From Rhizobium herbae (lineage in GTDB: Bacteria; Pseudomonadota; Alphaproteobacteria; Rhizobiales; Rhizobiaceae), in NCBI RefSeq assembly GCF_019511375.1, contig NZ_JAEUAO010000001.1, forward strand, positions 434,001-498,000: DNA of 64,000 nucleotides, given 5' to 3'. Every line of letters starts with the position of its first letter. Position 1 is the first letter of the stretch. Below, one piece after another: positions 25,472 through 34,677 of this stretch. Made by a program: the position numbers and the translations under genes. The notes under the pieces were generated by a model that did no database searches, had not been told where the DNA came from, and saw only the letters and a program-made list of their open reading frames with translations.

Positions 25472-27784
25472 ATGAGCACTGGCGACAAGGCCAAGACCCC
25501 AACGGTTCCAGCAAGCGGCGAGCTCGACGAACAGGCGCTTTTCTTCCACCGCTATCCGCGCCCCGGCAAGCTCGAGATCCAGCCGACAAAACCGCTCGGC
25601 AACCAGCGTGACCTGGCACTCGCCTATTCGCCGGGCGTCGCGGCCCCGTGCCTCGCCATCCGCGACGATCCGTCCACGGCCGCCGACTACACGGCCCGCG
25701 CCAACCTGGTCGCCGTCGTTTCCAACGGCTCGGCCGTTCTCGGCCTTGGCAATATCGGCCCGCTCGCTTCCAAGCCCGTCATGGAAGGCAAGGCCGTCCT
25801 GTTCAAGAAGTTCGCCGGCATCGATGTGTTCGATATCGAGATAGATGCACCCGAAATCGACCAGATGGTCAATGTCGTGGCAGCGCTGGAACCTACCTTC
25901 GGTGGCATAAACCTTGAGGATATCAAGGCGCCGGAATGCTTCGAAGTCGAGCGCCAATTGCGCGAGACGATGGACATCCCGGTCTTCCACGATGACCAGC
26001 ACGGTACCGCAATCATCGTTGCCGCCGCCATTCTCAACGGCCTTGAACTCGCCGGCAAGGATATCGCCAAGGCAAAGATCGTCACGTCGGGCGCAGGGGC
26101 TGCGGCCCTTGCTTGCCTCAACCTTCTCGTCAGGCTCGGCGCGCGGCGCGAAAACATCTGGGTTCACGATCTCGAAGGCCTCGTCTATGTCGGCCGCGAA
26201 GTGCTGATGGACCAGTGGAAGTCGATCTATGCGCAGGATAGTGCAAACCGGGTGCTCGCCGACAGTATCGCCGGTGCCGACGTCTTCCTCGGGCTCTCCG
26301 CAGCCGGCGTCCTGAAACCGGAACTCCTGGTGCAGATGGCCGAGAAGCCGCTGATCATGGCGCTTGCCAACCCCAATCCGGAAATCATGCCGGAAGTTGC
26401 CCGCGCTGCGCGTCCCGACGCGATGATCTGCACCGGCCGGTCGGACTTCCCCAACCAGGTCAACAACGTCCTGTGCTTCCCCTACATCTTCCGCGGCGCG
26501 CTCGATTGCGGCGCCCGCACGATCAACGAGGAAATGAAGATGGCCGCCGTGCGCGCTATCGCAGCGCTTGCCCGCGAAGAGCCGTCGGACGTCGCCGCGC
26601 GCGCCTATTCCGGCGAAACGCCGGTCTTCGGTCCGGACTACCTGATCCCCTCGCCGTTCGACCAGCGGCTGATCCTGCGCATTGCGCCGGCCGTCGCCAA
26701 GGCTGCCGCCGACACTGGCGTTGCCAACCGGCCGATCAACGATTTCGACGCCTATCTCGACCAGCTCAACCGCTTCGTCTTCCGATCAGGCTTCATCATG
26801 AAGCCGATCTTCGCCGCCGCCAAGAACGCCCAGAAGAATCGGGTAATCTTCTCCGAAGGCGAGGACGAGCGCGTGCTGCGCGCAGCCCAGGTGCTGCTCG
26901 AGGACGGCACGGCACGGCCGATCCTGATCGGCCGTCCGCACATCATCGAGACACGGCTGAAGCGCTACGGCCTGCGCATCCGGCCGGACACGGACTTCGA
27001 GGTCGTCAATCCGGAAGGCGATCCGCGCTTCCGCGATTATGTCGACGAGTATTTCTCGCTGGTCGGTCGCCTCGGCGTCATTCCGGAGGCTGCCCGCACG
27101 ATCGTCAGAACCAACCAGACCGTCATCGGGGCTCTGGCCGTCCGGCGCGGCGAAGCCGATGCGCTGATATGCGGCGTCGAAGGCCGCTACAGCGCCCATC
27201 TGCGTGCCGTTTCTCAAATCATCGGCAAACGTGAAGGCGTGCTCGACTTCTCGGCGCTCAGCCTGTTGATCTCGCAGCGCGGCACGACCTTCCTTACCGA
27301 TACTTACGTGACGTTTGACCCGACGGCCGAAGAGATCGCGCAGAAGACGGTCATGGCCGCCCAGGAAATCCGTCGCTTCGGTATCACGCCGCGCGCAGCC
27401 CTTGTCTCCCATTCGAATTTCGGATCGAGGGATTCCGACAGCGCCGCCAAGATGCGCAAGGCGATGCAGATGGTGCGCGAGCTCGCGCCGGACCTTGAAG
27501 CCGATGGCGAAATGCACGGTGATTCTGCGATTTCGGAGATCCTGCGCAAGCGCGTGATGCCAAACACCACGCTGACCGGCGAAGCCAACCTGCTCGTCTT
27601 CCCCAATCTCGATGCCGCCAACATTACACTCGGTGTCGTCCAGACCATGACCGACAGCCTGCATGTCGGGCCGATCCTTCTCGGTACTGCCCTGCCAGCG
27701 CACATCCTGTCGTCATCCGTCACCTCGCGCGGTGTCGTCAACATGGCGGCACTCGCGGTCGTCGAAGCCTCGCATCCGGCGTGA
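25472..27784 (+). CDS. dme: NAD(P)-dependent malic enzyme with C-terminal phosphotransacetylase-like domain (DME type)
   Basis: A 770-residue protein that oxidatively decarboxylates malate to pyruvate. Residues about 20-430 are the malic enzyme ([28 protein letters not shown]-binding GAGAAALA, substrate-binding [12 protein letters not shown]). Residues about 450-770 are a phosphotransacetylase-like domain ([14 protein letters not shown] to the C-terminus), which in this family is regulatory, binding acetyl-CoA. The length and my recollection of the sequence match S. meliloti DME, the NAD-preferring enzyme needed for symbiotic nitrogen fixation, rather than TME. ATG 25472 is used, with AAGGTAGGG further upstream. 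sinR and sinI follow in the same direction. Confidence 0.9.
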   Translation: MSTGDKAKTPTVPASGELDEQALFFHRYPRPGKLEIQPTKPLGNQRDLALAYSPGVAAPCLAIRDDPSTAADYTARANLVAVVSNGSAVLGLGNIGPLASKPVMEGKAVLFKKFAGIDVFDIEIDAPEIDQMVNVVAALEPTFGGINLEDIKAPECFEVERQLRETMDIPVFHDDQHGTAIIVAAAILNGLELAGKDIAKAKIVTSGAGAAALACLNLLVRLGARRENIWVHDLEGLVYVGREVLMDQWKSIYAQDSANRVLADSIAGADVFLGLSAAGVLKPELLVQMAEKPLIMALANPNPEIMPEVARAARPDAMICTGRSDFPNQVNNVLCFPYIFRGALDCGARTINEEMKMAAVRAIAALAREEPSDVAARAYSGETPVFGPDYLIPSPFDQRLILRIAPAVAKAAADTGVANRPINDFDAYLDQLNRFVFRSGFIMKPIFAAAKNAQKNRVIFSEGEDERVLRAAQVLLEDGTARPILIGRPHIIETRLKRYGLRIRPDTDFEVVNPEGDPRFRDYVDEYFSLVGRLGVIPEAARTIVRTNQTVIGALAVRRGEADALICGVEGRYSAHLRAVSQIIGKREGVLDFSALSLLISQRGTTFLTDTYVTFDPTAEEIAQKTVMAAQEIRRFGITPRAALVSHSNFGSRDSDSAAKMRKAMQMVRELAPDLEADGEMHGDSAISEILRKRVMPNTTLTGEANLLVFPNLDAANITLGVVQTMTDSLHVGPILLGTALPAHILSSSVTSRGVVNMAALAVVEASHPA

Positions 27785-27790
27785 GGCAGA

Positions 27791-27823
27791 TCGATTGAGC
27801 CGGACCACACCCGGCTCGATCGA
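27791..27823 (+). terminator. Terminator-like hairpin after dme
   Basis: TCGATTGAGCCGG (27791-27803) pairs with CCGGCTCGATCGA (27811-27823) over 13 positions with one G-T pair and a 7-base loop, 6 bases after the dme stop. No T run follows, so it may stabilise the mRNA end or act as a weak terminator. Confidence 0.6.
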
Positions 27824-27927
27824 CACAATGGATCCGCTCAAAAACACAACTTTACGTTGAAAAACCTGGAAACTTTCCGTTAACCAAAGATTGCGCTAGA
27901 CAAAGAGTATAAACAGTTATCATGGTA

Positions 27928-27953
27928 AAATACCTTTAAATAACAGGGTATTT
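27928..27953 (+). promoter_or_regulatory. Dyad overlapping the sinR ribosome binding site
   Basis: AAATACC (27928-27934) and GGTATTT (27947-27953) are inverted across 12 bases in the AT-rich sinR leader. The right arm overlaps the AGGG Shine-Dalgarno of sinR (start codon 27959). It could be an operator or an mRNA hairpin that hides the ribosome binding site. Confidence 0.5.
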
Positions 27954-27958
27954 GCAAC

Positions 27959-28690
27959 ATGACTGACCAACAGGCGTTCTTTGACCTGCTGGACATTATG
28001 GAAAACGAGAAACTCGTTGAAGCAAAACGGTTTTTCGCCCTGATGCGCAGCACTTTCAGTATTGCAAATCTACTTTACGCCGATGTTGATATATTAACAT
28101 CGGGCTTCGTCGTGCACAGGCTCCACCATACGTTCAGCGTCAGCGCGGTCAGAACCTATCTCGATGAAGGATTTCTGCGGATCGATCCGGTCCTTCGCTC
28201 GATCATGAGTGGGGTCAGGCCGGTGGACTGGGCAACCGCCCGCGAGCTTCACCCCGAAAGCGAACCGCTCTTTCGCGCGCTGAAGCGGCTCGGGGCTGGG
28301 ACCGACGGCGTGACCCTGCCGCTCGCGACACCGACGCGCCGCCTCGCCTTTCTCGCCATCCACGCCGATGTGCCCGCAGAAGAGTGGCCGGCTTATCGGC
28401 GCTGCCATCTGCGTGATTTCCAGCTGCTCGCCAATCTTTTTCATGCCTCCCTTCTGGAAAACGACGACCACCTCTCCGAGCACGGCGACAAGACACTGAC
28501 ACATCGGGAGACGGAAGTGCTCGGCTGGGCAGCGGCCGGCAAAAGCTATTGGGAAATCGGTACCATACTCGGCATCTCCGAACGCACCGTGCGCTTTTTC
28601 ATGACCAATGCCCGCCGCAAGTTGAACGTTGTCTCCAACGCCCAGGCTGTCGCCCAGGCCGTCCGGCGCGATCTTATACCGACATTCTGA
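27959..28690 (+). CDS. sinR: LuxR-family quorum-sensing regulator SinR
   Basis: A 243-residue transcription factor. The N-terminal autoinducer-binding domain (about 20-165) carries the conserved RIDPVLRS and VDWA elements that contact acyl-homoserine lactone. The C-terminal LuxR helix-turn-helix (about 178-240) reads LTHRETEVLGWAAAGKSYWEIGTILGISERTV. It lies between dme and a LuxI-type synthase gene, the arrangement I recall for S. meliloti sinR/sinI. The upstream 170 bases are AT-rich with a dyad over the ribosome binding site. It probably activates sinI through the lux-box-like site at 28807-28826. Confidence 0.9.
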   Translation: MTDQQAFFDLLDIMENEKLVEAKRFFALMRSTFSIANLLYADVDILTSGFVVHRLHHTFSVSAVRTYLDEGFLRIDPVLRSIMSGVRPVDWATARELHPESEPLFRALKRLGAGTDGVTLPLATPTRRLAFLAIHADVPAEEWPAYRRCHLRDFQLLANLFHASLLENDDHLSEHGDKTLTHRETEVLGWAAAGKSYWEIGTILGISERTVRFFMTNARRKLNVVSNAQAVAQAVRRDLIPTF

Positions 28691-28752
28691 CGCGACCGAT
28701 GAGCGTCTCCCAGGCCGCTCCCCATCCCTTCCCCAAGCCGGAATCGCCACCT

Positions 28753-28776
28753 CAGTGCGTCCAAAAGGACGCACTG
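28753..28776 (+). promoter_or_regulatory. Perfect 24-bp inverted repeat between sinR and sinI
   Basis: CAGTGCGTCC (28753-28762), AAAA, GGACGCACTG (28767-28776): a 10-bp perfect stem with a 4-base loop, 62 bases after the sinR stop and 30 bases before the lux-box-like site. Without a following T run it is a poor terminator. It may be an operator, or an mRNA hairpin ending sinR. Confidence 0.6.
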
Positions 28777-28806
28777 GATTTCACCATATAGCGACGTGCA
28801 TCCGAA

Positions 28807-28826
28807 ACCTGTCACTACCGACAGTT
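28807..28826 (+). promoter_or_regulatory. Lux-box-like operator upstream of sinI
   Basis: ACCTGT-N8-ACAGTT, 20 bases, matches the canonical lux box ACCTGT-N8-ACAGGT with a single mismatch in the outer right half. It is centred about 72 bases upstream of the sinI start codon, a position suited to activation by AHL-bound SinR. Confidence 0.7.
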
Positions 28827-28888
28827 TTGCCGGCCGCCGATCACTGACAGCATTTGCCCCTCGCATTGGCGATTACAGGAGCAAAAAA

Positions 28889-29533
28889 ATGATCAGGATC
28901 TTTAACCGCAACAGCCGCAAACAGTTTCCCCAGGACATCGACGCCATGTTCAGGCTGCGCAAGCGTGTTTTCCACGATCTGCTGAAATGGGATGTGTCGG
29001 TACGCGGCGACTGGGAGATCGACCACTACGACGACGCCAACCCGCTTTATGTCCTGTCCTATTCGGACGAGACAGGAATGCTGCGCGGCGCGCTGAGGCT
29101 GCTTCCGACACTGGGGCCGAACATGCTCGACGACACCTTCCCGATCCTGCTCGGCGACAATCCGGAGATTCGCAGCGCCGCCATCTGGGAATCCAGCCGA
29201 TTCTGCATCGATCCGACGATCTCGCAGGATCGTGGCTCCAACCACGTAACCATCGCCGCGGCGGAGCTGATGTGCGGTGTCGGAGAACTCGGACTGTCCT
29301 CCGGCCTCAGCCATATCGTCACCGTAACGGACGTTTTCCTGGAGCGGATGTTCCGCCGCATGGGCTGCCCGGGGGAGCGCATCGGCGAACCGCAGCGCAT
29401 CGGTTCGGTCCATGCCGTCGCCGTCGCCTGGGAGGTAACGACCGAACTGCTGGAGACGATGAAAGCCGTTGCCGAAATCGGTGGATCGGTTCTCGAAAGG
29501 CCGATGTCGCTCGAACACGCTCGCGCGGCCTGA
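28889..29533 (+). CDS. sinI: Acyl-homoserine-lactone synthase SinI
   Basis: A 214-residue LuxI-family enzyme that makes acyl-homoserine lactone signals from S-adenosylmethionine and acyl-ACP. Conserved residues are present: RLRKRVFHD with the downstream Trp (KWDV), the Asp pair in EIDHYDD, the Arg in ALRLLPT, and WESSRFCI. S. meliloti SinI makes long-chain (C12-C18) signals; the same is likely but unproven here. The start is ATG 28889, 6 bases after ACAGGAG; the frame is open back to 28796, but that part covers the operator. It follows sinR in the same direction. Confidence 0.92.
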   Translation: MIRIFNRNSRKQFPQDIDAMFRLRKRVFHDLLKWDVSVRGDWEIDHYDDANPLYVLSYSDETGMLRGALRLLPTLGPNMLDDTFPILLGDNPEIRSAAIWESSRFCIDPTISQDRGSNHVTIAAAELMCGVGELGLSSGLSHIVTVTDVFLERMFRRMGCPGERIGEPQRIGSVHAVAVAWEVTTELLETMKAVAEIGGSVLERPMSLEHARAA

Positions 29534-29720
29534 CGCCGGCCCCGGAGGGCGGCAACCGCGGCTCTCCGGCCACATCGGCGGACGTTCCTCGGGCTGGCGT
29601 TAACGCTGGCGAGCAGACTGCGTTGCGCCTCTTTCGAATGGCGGTATGATAGGCACATGGCTGGGAGCGCGGAAAGCCCGCGCCCGCTGGATTGCCACTT
29701 CGCTCAGACGAGAGAAAACA

Positions 29721-30788
29721 GTGATTTTCCGATCGGTTCGCTTCGCGGCGCTCATCGCTCCGCTTGTTTTGGTCATGGCGGCAACGGCCGACGCCTCGAG
29801 GGTGTGCGAACGGCTGAATGCGCGGCTGTCCAATCTGCCGAAGGTCGTCGCCTCCAATGCCAATCTGCGCGACTATGCCGCGGCCATTTCACGGCAGAAT
29901 CTCGAACTGCGCAAGGCGCGCAGCGACCGGCGACGTCTTGGATGCAGTTCCGGCAGCGTATTTGTCGTCGGTGGCCCGAACGACGAGGCCTGCGCAAGTC
30001 TGGACTCGTTGATCGATCGGATGGAGATGGATCTCGAAACGCTGAAGGCCCGCCGCCATGTCGCCGCCGGCGGTGACATCGAGATCAGCCGTCGCCGGAT
30101 CATGAATGCCCTCGAGGTCAATCGCTGCGCCGAGGAGCAGGACGAGATCCTGAGAGCGGCGGCGGCGGAACCCGAAATCCACCGCAACATCCTCAGAGAC
30201 CTGCCGCCGATCAGCGGCAGCGACCCGGCCTTGCGCGACGGTGCCGATTTCTCCGGTATTACCGACCCGGGCGATGGCTATGGCGGCAGCCTGCGGACAT
30301 TGTGCGTTCGCACCTGCGACGGCGCATTCTTCCCGATCTCGTCGAGCGCCACGCCCGCCGATTTCCAGCGTGATGCCGAGGCTTGCCAGCGCCGATGCCC
30401 GGGTGCGCAAACAGCGCTCTACTACCATGCGCTTGAGACCGAAGAGACTGATCAGATGGTCTCGGCGTCGACGGGCGAGCCTTACAGCGAGCTGCCGACG
30501 GCTTTCGCCTATAAGACACGGGACTTCGGCAAACCCGGCCAGTGCGGCTGTGCACCCGCCCGGCAGGCCGTAACGCATCAGAGCACGCCGGCAGATGCCA
30601 GCGGCGTTGTTGAAATCCGGACCCGCAAGGCTGACAAGGCCCCGGCAAAGGCGACGATTGCCGACCGTCCCTATGACCCGCAGAACACCAGGGTACGCGT
30701 TGTCGGACCGCGCTTCCTGCCTCAGGAATCGTCGATCGACCTGAAGCATCCGACCGGCCCCGCATACCAGCCGCAGCAGACCAACTGA
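29721..30788 (+). CDS. DUF2865 family secreted protein
   Basis: A 355-residue protein starting at GTG 29721, which places an ideal signal peptide at the N-terminus (MIFRSVRFAALIAPLVLVMA, cut near ADA-S). The in-frame ATG at 29646 would hide it. The mature protein has an alpha-helical, Arg/Glu-rich N-terminal half, and a Cys-containing core (LRTLCVRTCDGAFFPIS and CQRRCPG) that marks the DUF2865 family, found in the periplasm of Rhizobiales. The C-terminal 60 residues are Pro/Lys-rich and low complexity. The function is unknown. Its stop directly abuts the stop of the convergent bluB. Confidence 0.8.
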   Translation: MIFRSVRFAALIAPLVLVMAATADASRVCERLNARLSNLPKVVASNANLRDYAAAISRQNLELRKARSDRRRLGCSSGSVFVVGGPNDEACASLDSLIDRMEMDLETLKARRHVAAGGDIEISRRRIMNALEVNRCAEEQDEILRAAAAEPEIHRNILRDLPPISGSDPALRDGADFSGITDPGDGYGGSLRTLCVRTCDGAFFPISSSATPADFQRDAEACQRRCPGAQTALYYHALETEETDQMVSASTGEPYSELPTAFAYKTRDFGKPGQCGCAPARQAVTHQSTPADASGVVEIRTRKADKAPAKATIADRPYDPQNTRVRVVGPRFLPQESSIDLKHPTGPAYQPQQTN

Positions 30789-31611
<823 letters not shown>

Positions 31612-31618
<7 letters not shown>

Positions 31619-31633
31619 AAAAAATTCAGAAAT
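31612..31633 (-). repeat. Inverted repeat at the 5' edge of the riboswitch
   Basis: ATTTCTGAA (31612-31620), AAAA, TTCAGAAAT (31625-31633): a perfect 9-bp stem directly upstream of, and partly touching, the aptamer. It could be an extra riboswitch stem or a protein binding site near the promoter. Confidence 0.55.
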
Positions 31634-31743
31634 TCAATGTAGCAAGACAGTCCCCGTCACAGCGTTGGGCACGTTCCGGATTTTCGCCGAATTCCCGATT
31701 CTCCCGTTTTCACGGGCACCTGAACTGTCGTGATAAAGGCATA

Positions 31744-31770
31744 GCGGGCCGCCGAATGCAAGCGGCCCGC
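31744..31770 (-). terminator. Hairpin after the SDR gene
   Basis: GCGGGCCGC (31744-31752) and GCGGCCCGC (31762-31770) form a perfect 9-bp stem with a 9-base loop, 10 bases beyond the SDR stop. On the minus strand it is followed by TATGCCTTTATC, a weak T-rich tail, so it is a plausible but not ideal terminator. Confidence 0.55.
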
Positions 31771-31779
31771 CAATACGAC

Positions 31780-32601
31780 TTACAGGGCGGCAACCGGATG
31801 CGGCGAGCCGTCGTAAGCGCCCCAGATCGACTGATCGAAGCAGATGACAGAGCCGGTCATCAGGCCGGATTCCGCCGACGACAGATAGGCGCAGGCCCGC
31901 GCCACCTCGGCGGGATCAACCAGCCGGCCAAAGGGCTGGCTCGCCGCCGCCTTTTCCAGCCAGTCCCTGGCCGCGCCATGAAATTCGCGCTGGATGCGAT
32001 CCTCGCCTTCCGTCGCCATCCAGCCGATGTTGAGCCCATTGACGCGAATGCGGTTGCGCAGCACCGCATAGGCGGTGTTCTTGGTCAGCGTTTCCAGCGC
32101 CCCCTTGGAGGCGCAATAGGCCGCGATGAACGGCTGGCCGGCCTTGGCCGACATCGAGCCGATATTGACGATGGTACCCTCGATATGTTCCCGCCGCATG
32201 ATCCTGATCGTCTCCTGCATCAGGAAGAACGGCGCACGCACGTTGACGGCGAACATGCGGTCGAACAGTTCCGGGCTTGTATCGAGGATGGTGCCGCGAT
32301 CGGTAATCGCAGCCGCATTCACCAGTGCATCGACACGGCCGAACTCGGCGTCACAGGCCGCGACGACCTTGCGGGCATCCTCCACCTCGCCGAGATCCGC
32401 CTGCACGTAGATTACTTTCGCGCCGGTCGCCTTGCCGATCTCGGCCGCCTTGGCCTCGCCTTTCCTGGTATTGCGCCCGCAGATGACGATGCCCGCGGCA
32501 CCCCGTTCGGCAAACAGGGTCGCAATCGTCGCCCCAAGCCCCTGTGTGCCGCCGGTCACGATAGCGATCTTGCCGTCGAGGCGGCCATAATCCTTGCTCA
32601 T
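31780..32601 (-). CDS. Short-chain dehydrogenase/reductase family oxidoreductase
   Basis: A 273-residue classical SDR. The nucleotide-binding TGGTQGLG, the NAAA motif and the catalytic Ser (GSMSAK) with Tyr-Lys in YCASK are all in place. The substrate is not evident; sugar or steroid alcohols and hydroxy acids are common for this group. The start ATG 32601 has a strong CGGAGG 7 bases upstream. It follows a 68-residue protein gene by 28 bases in the same direction, so they form a two-gene operon. Confidence 0.85.
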   Translation of the reverse strand: MSKDYGRLDGKIAIVTGGTQGLGATIATLFAERGAAGIVICGRNTRKGEAKAAEIGKATGAKVIYVQADLGEVEDARKVVAACDAEFGRVDALVNAAAITDRGTILDTSPELFDRMFAVNVRAPFFLMQETIRIMRREHIEGTIVNIGSMSAKAGQPFIAAYCASKGALETLTKNTAYAVLRNRIRVNGLNIGWMATEGEDRIQREFHGAARDWLEKAAASQPFGRLVDPAEVARACAYLSSAESGLMTGSVICFDQSIWGAYDGSPHPVAAL

Positions 32602-32629
32602 TCCGTTTCCTCCGTTTTCAGTTGATTCG

Positions 32630-32836
32630 TCAAAAACGTCCGCCCGGAAACTGGCCGGACGTCTGCCATGCCGGCTGCGCTGCCGTCAGTTTCTTTTTCT
32701 CGACGCCCGCTGCGTGTGGATAGTCGCCAATCTGCGTCGTCCGCTCCACCTCGCGTCGGAAATCCTCCAGATCGCAGGCTGATTGCGTCAGCCACACCCG
32801 GTCCGCCCGCTGTTTCCAGGCATCGTCGGTTTTCAT
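32630..32836 (-). CDS. Small protein encoded upstream of the SDR
   Basis: A 68-residue protein starting at ATG 32836 with a strong GGCGGAGG ribosome binding site. It is charged in its first half (AWKQRADRVW, LEDFRREVERTTQIGDYPHA) and Gln/Gly-rich at the end, with no signal peptide or known domain. The strong start site and its position 28 bases upstream of the SDR gene in the same direction support it as a real gene, perhaps an accessory subunit. The longer open frame back to 32971 lacks support. Confidence 0.65.
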   Translation of the reverse strand: MKTDDAWKQRADRVWLTQSACDLEDFRREVERTTQIGDYPHAAGVEKKKLTAAQPAWQTSGQFPGGRF

Positions 32837-32989
32837 CGTTTTCCTCCGCCGGATGCCGTTCGATGGCCTGACTATACGGGCCACCTCCCGGCGGTGGAAG
32901 TGATCACTCCGCGCAACATAGCTGCAAGGGTTCGTTAGATCGCCCGACGCGATCATGGCCATGATTGGCACAGGCGGGCGATGCGGCCT

Positions 32990-33739
32990 TTAAGAAAGGG
33001 ACGCGGACATCATTGCGATCCCGGGCCTCACGCGGACGACGTCAATCTCTCGATGTCGTTGCAATTCGAGCGACGGCTCCTGACGAAGAAGCTTCTTCAA
33101 ACCGGCTGAGCCATACGACTTCACTGTGAAGTTCGGCTCAACTTCGCGCAGCGCCACTCCCAGCGCACAAAGTGAAACCCATCCGTCGCCTTCGCCAGCA
33201 CCCAGTCTTTTGAAGGCCTTGCTCAAAAGTGGCAGCGACATCATTTGCTTGGCCGGCTGATCCCGCGGTTTCGCTGGAGGCTTCGAGGTTGTTGCAGCCG
33301 GAGCGGTTGCCTGCTGGCCGACAATGTGGAACGCATCGCAGCTTTCACGAAACGATGCGGATGCCGGCTTCGCGCCGATGCCCACGACAAGCTTGCCGGC
33401 TCCACGCAGATAGATGGCAAGTGGCGTGAAATCACCATCCGAGGACACAAGACAGAAAACATCAACCCTGTCGGCAAGCATCAGTTCCACCGCGTCGATC
33501 GTCATGCGAATGTCGCTGAAATTCTTGGCCTTGTTCGGGCTTGAAACCTGGATGGTGTCGACCGCATAGGGCGCTGCTGCCACAAGCCAGCCTGAGCATC
33601 TTCCTTGCGCAAAATCGCCGTAAGCGCGGCGTGTCACCGTCGCTCCATATGCGCCGGCTTCCCGCAGAACGGGCGGGGCGAAATCTCCGGGCACATTTTC
33701 CGCATCGATCAGTACGGCCACTCGGTGATGAATGGGCAT
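32990..33739 (-). CDS. NYN-domain nuclease-like protein with C-terminal LOTUS/OST-HTH domain
   Basis: A 249-residue protein. Residues 1-150 form a NYN/PIN-like domain (LabA/DUF88 family), with the acidic residues in VLIDAENVPG, FSDIRMTIDAVELML and LVSSDGDFTPLA that bind metal in related ribonucleases. A linker rich in Ala/Pro/Lys (150-175) leads to a LOTUS/OST-HTH-like domain (about 178-245, LPLLSKAFKRLGAGEGDGWVSLCALGVALR), thought to bind RNA. The start is ATG 33739, behind a GGGGA run; an upstream start at 33790 is less likely. A role in RNA turnover is inferred from the domains. Confidence 0.8.
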   Translation of the reverse strand: MPIHHRVAVLIDAENVPGDFAPPVLREAGAYGATVTRRAYGDFAQGRCSGWLVAAAPYAVDTIQVSSPNKAKNFSDIRMTIDAVELMLADRVDVFCLVSSDGDFTPLAIYLRGAGKLVVGIGAKPASASFRESCDAFHIVGQQATAPAATTSKPPAKPRDQPAKQMMSLPLLSKAFKRLGAGEGDGWVSLCALGVALREVEPNFTVKSYGSAGLKKLLRQEPSLELQRHREIDVVRVRPGIAMMSASLS

Positions 33740-33820
33740 TTCCCGTTCCCCTGTTTTAGAAACAATAGGATCAGGAATGATTGCGTACAAGGGTCAGACA
33801 CAACCGCCGAAAGGCGTATT

Positions 33821-34657
33821 TTATACCTCTCGAGGCACCGGCTGATACCGCACGAAGGCGAACGCCTTGCCGTCGGGCGACCAGTTGGGCACGTTGATGG
33901 TGCCCTGCCCGCCGAACAGCTCGAACAGGACGCGGGCATTGCCACCGTCGGGATCCATCAACCGCAGCCGCACGTCAAGGTCGCGCGGATGGTCGAAGAC
34001 CTCGCCGTCATAGGACAGCACGAGCAGGTGCTTTCCGTCGGGCGACGGATGCGGAAACCAATCGCCGAATTCACTGTCGGTGATGCGCATGACATCCGAA
34101 CCGTCCGGGCGAACACGCCAGATCTGCATGCGCCCCGTCCGGCTTGAGTTGAAGTAGATCCACTCGCCGTCATGGCTGTAGTCGGGCCCGTCGTTGCGGC
34201 CCTCGCCAAAGGTCAGTCGCGTTTCGTCGCCGCCGTCGACCGGGATCGTGTAGATATCGAACACCTGGTCGCGGATACCGCAATAGGCAAGCGTCTTTCC
34301 ATCCGGCGACCAGCCGTGCCAGTAGGACGGCCTGTTCTGCGTTATCTGTCTCGGCTGGCCGCCCGTCGCCGGAAGCGTATAGATGGTGGAGGCGCCGTAC
34401 TGCGTCTTGTCGCTGATGACGATCGTCTTGCCGTCGGGCGAGATGCCGTGGTCGTTGTTGCAGGTGCGGGCAAAGCCGGTGTCGATCAACGCCGGCTCGC
34501 CACCCGCAAGCGGCAGCCGGTAGAGCAGCCCGTCGCCATTGATGACGAGCGACCGTCCGTCCGGCGACCAGTTCGGCGCCTCGACCAGTTGTTCCGTCTG
34601 CCAGACGACCCGGCTTTCGCCGGTCTCAAGCGTATGGATTTCGACCGAACTGCGCAT
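33821..34657 (-). CDS. TolB-like WD40/PD40 beta-propeller protein
   Basis: A 278-residue protein made of six or so PD40 repeats, each with a WSPDGRxL or SPDGKxL signature (NWSPDGRSL, HGISPDGKTI, HGWSPDGKTL, DYSHDGEWI, PHPSPDGKHL, NWSPDGKAF). Unlike TolB it has no signal peptide, so it is probably cytoplasmic. Such propellers act as binding platforms or appear in peptidases; no peptidase domain follows here. The start ATG 34657 has AGGAGG 5 bases upstream. It lies between nadE and the NYN gene, all on the minus strand, and may share a transcript with nadE (20 bases apart). Confidence 0.8.
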   Translation of the reverse strand: MRSSVEIHTLETGESRVVWQTEQLVEAPNWSPDGRSLVINGDGLLYRLPLAGGEPALIDTGFARTCNNDHGISPDGKTIVISDKTQYGASTIYTLPATGGQPRQITQNRPSYWHGWSPDGKTLAYCGIRDQVFDIYTIPVDGGDETRLTFGEGRNDGPDYSHDGEWIYFNSSRTGRMQIWRVRPDGSDVMRITDSEFGDWFPHPSPDGKHLLVLSYDGEVFDHPRDLDVRLRLMDPDGGNARVLFELFGGQGTINVPNWSPDGKAFAFVRYQPVPREV

Positions 34658-34677
34658 GTCGCCTCCTGCTTCCTCGT

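Noticed and set aside
28796..28888. Longer start for sinI
   Set aside because: It would translate the lux-box-like operator, and the family N-terminus begins at 28889 behind ACAGGAG.
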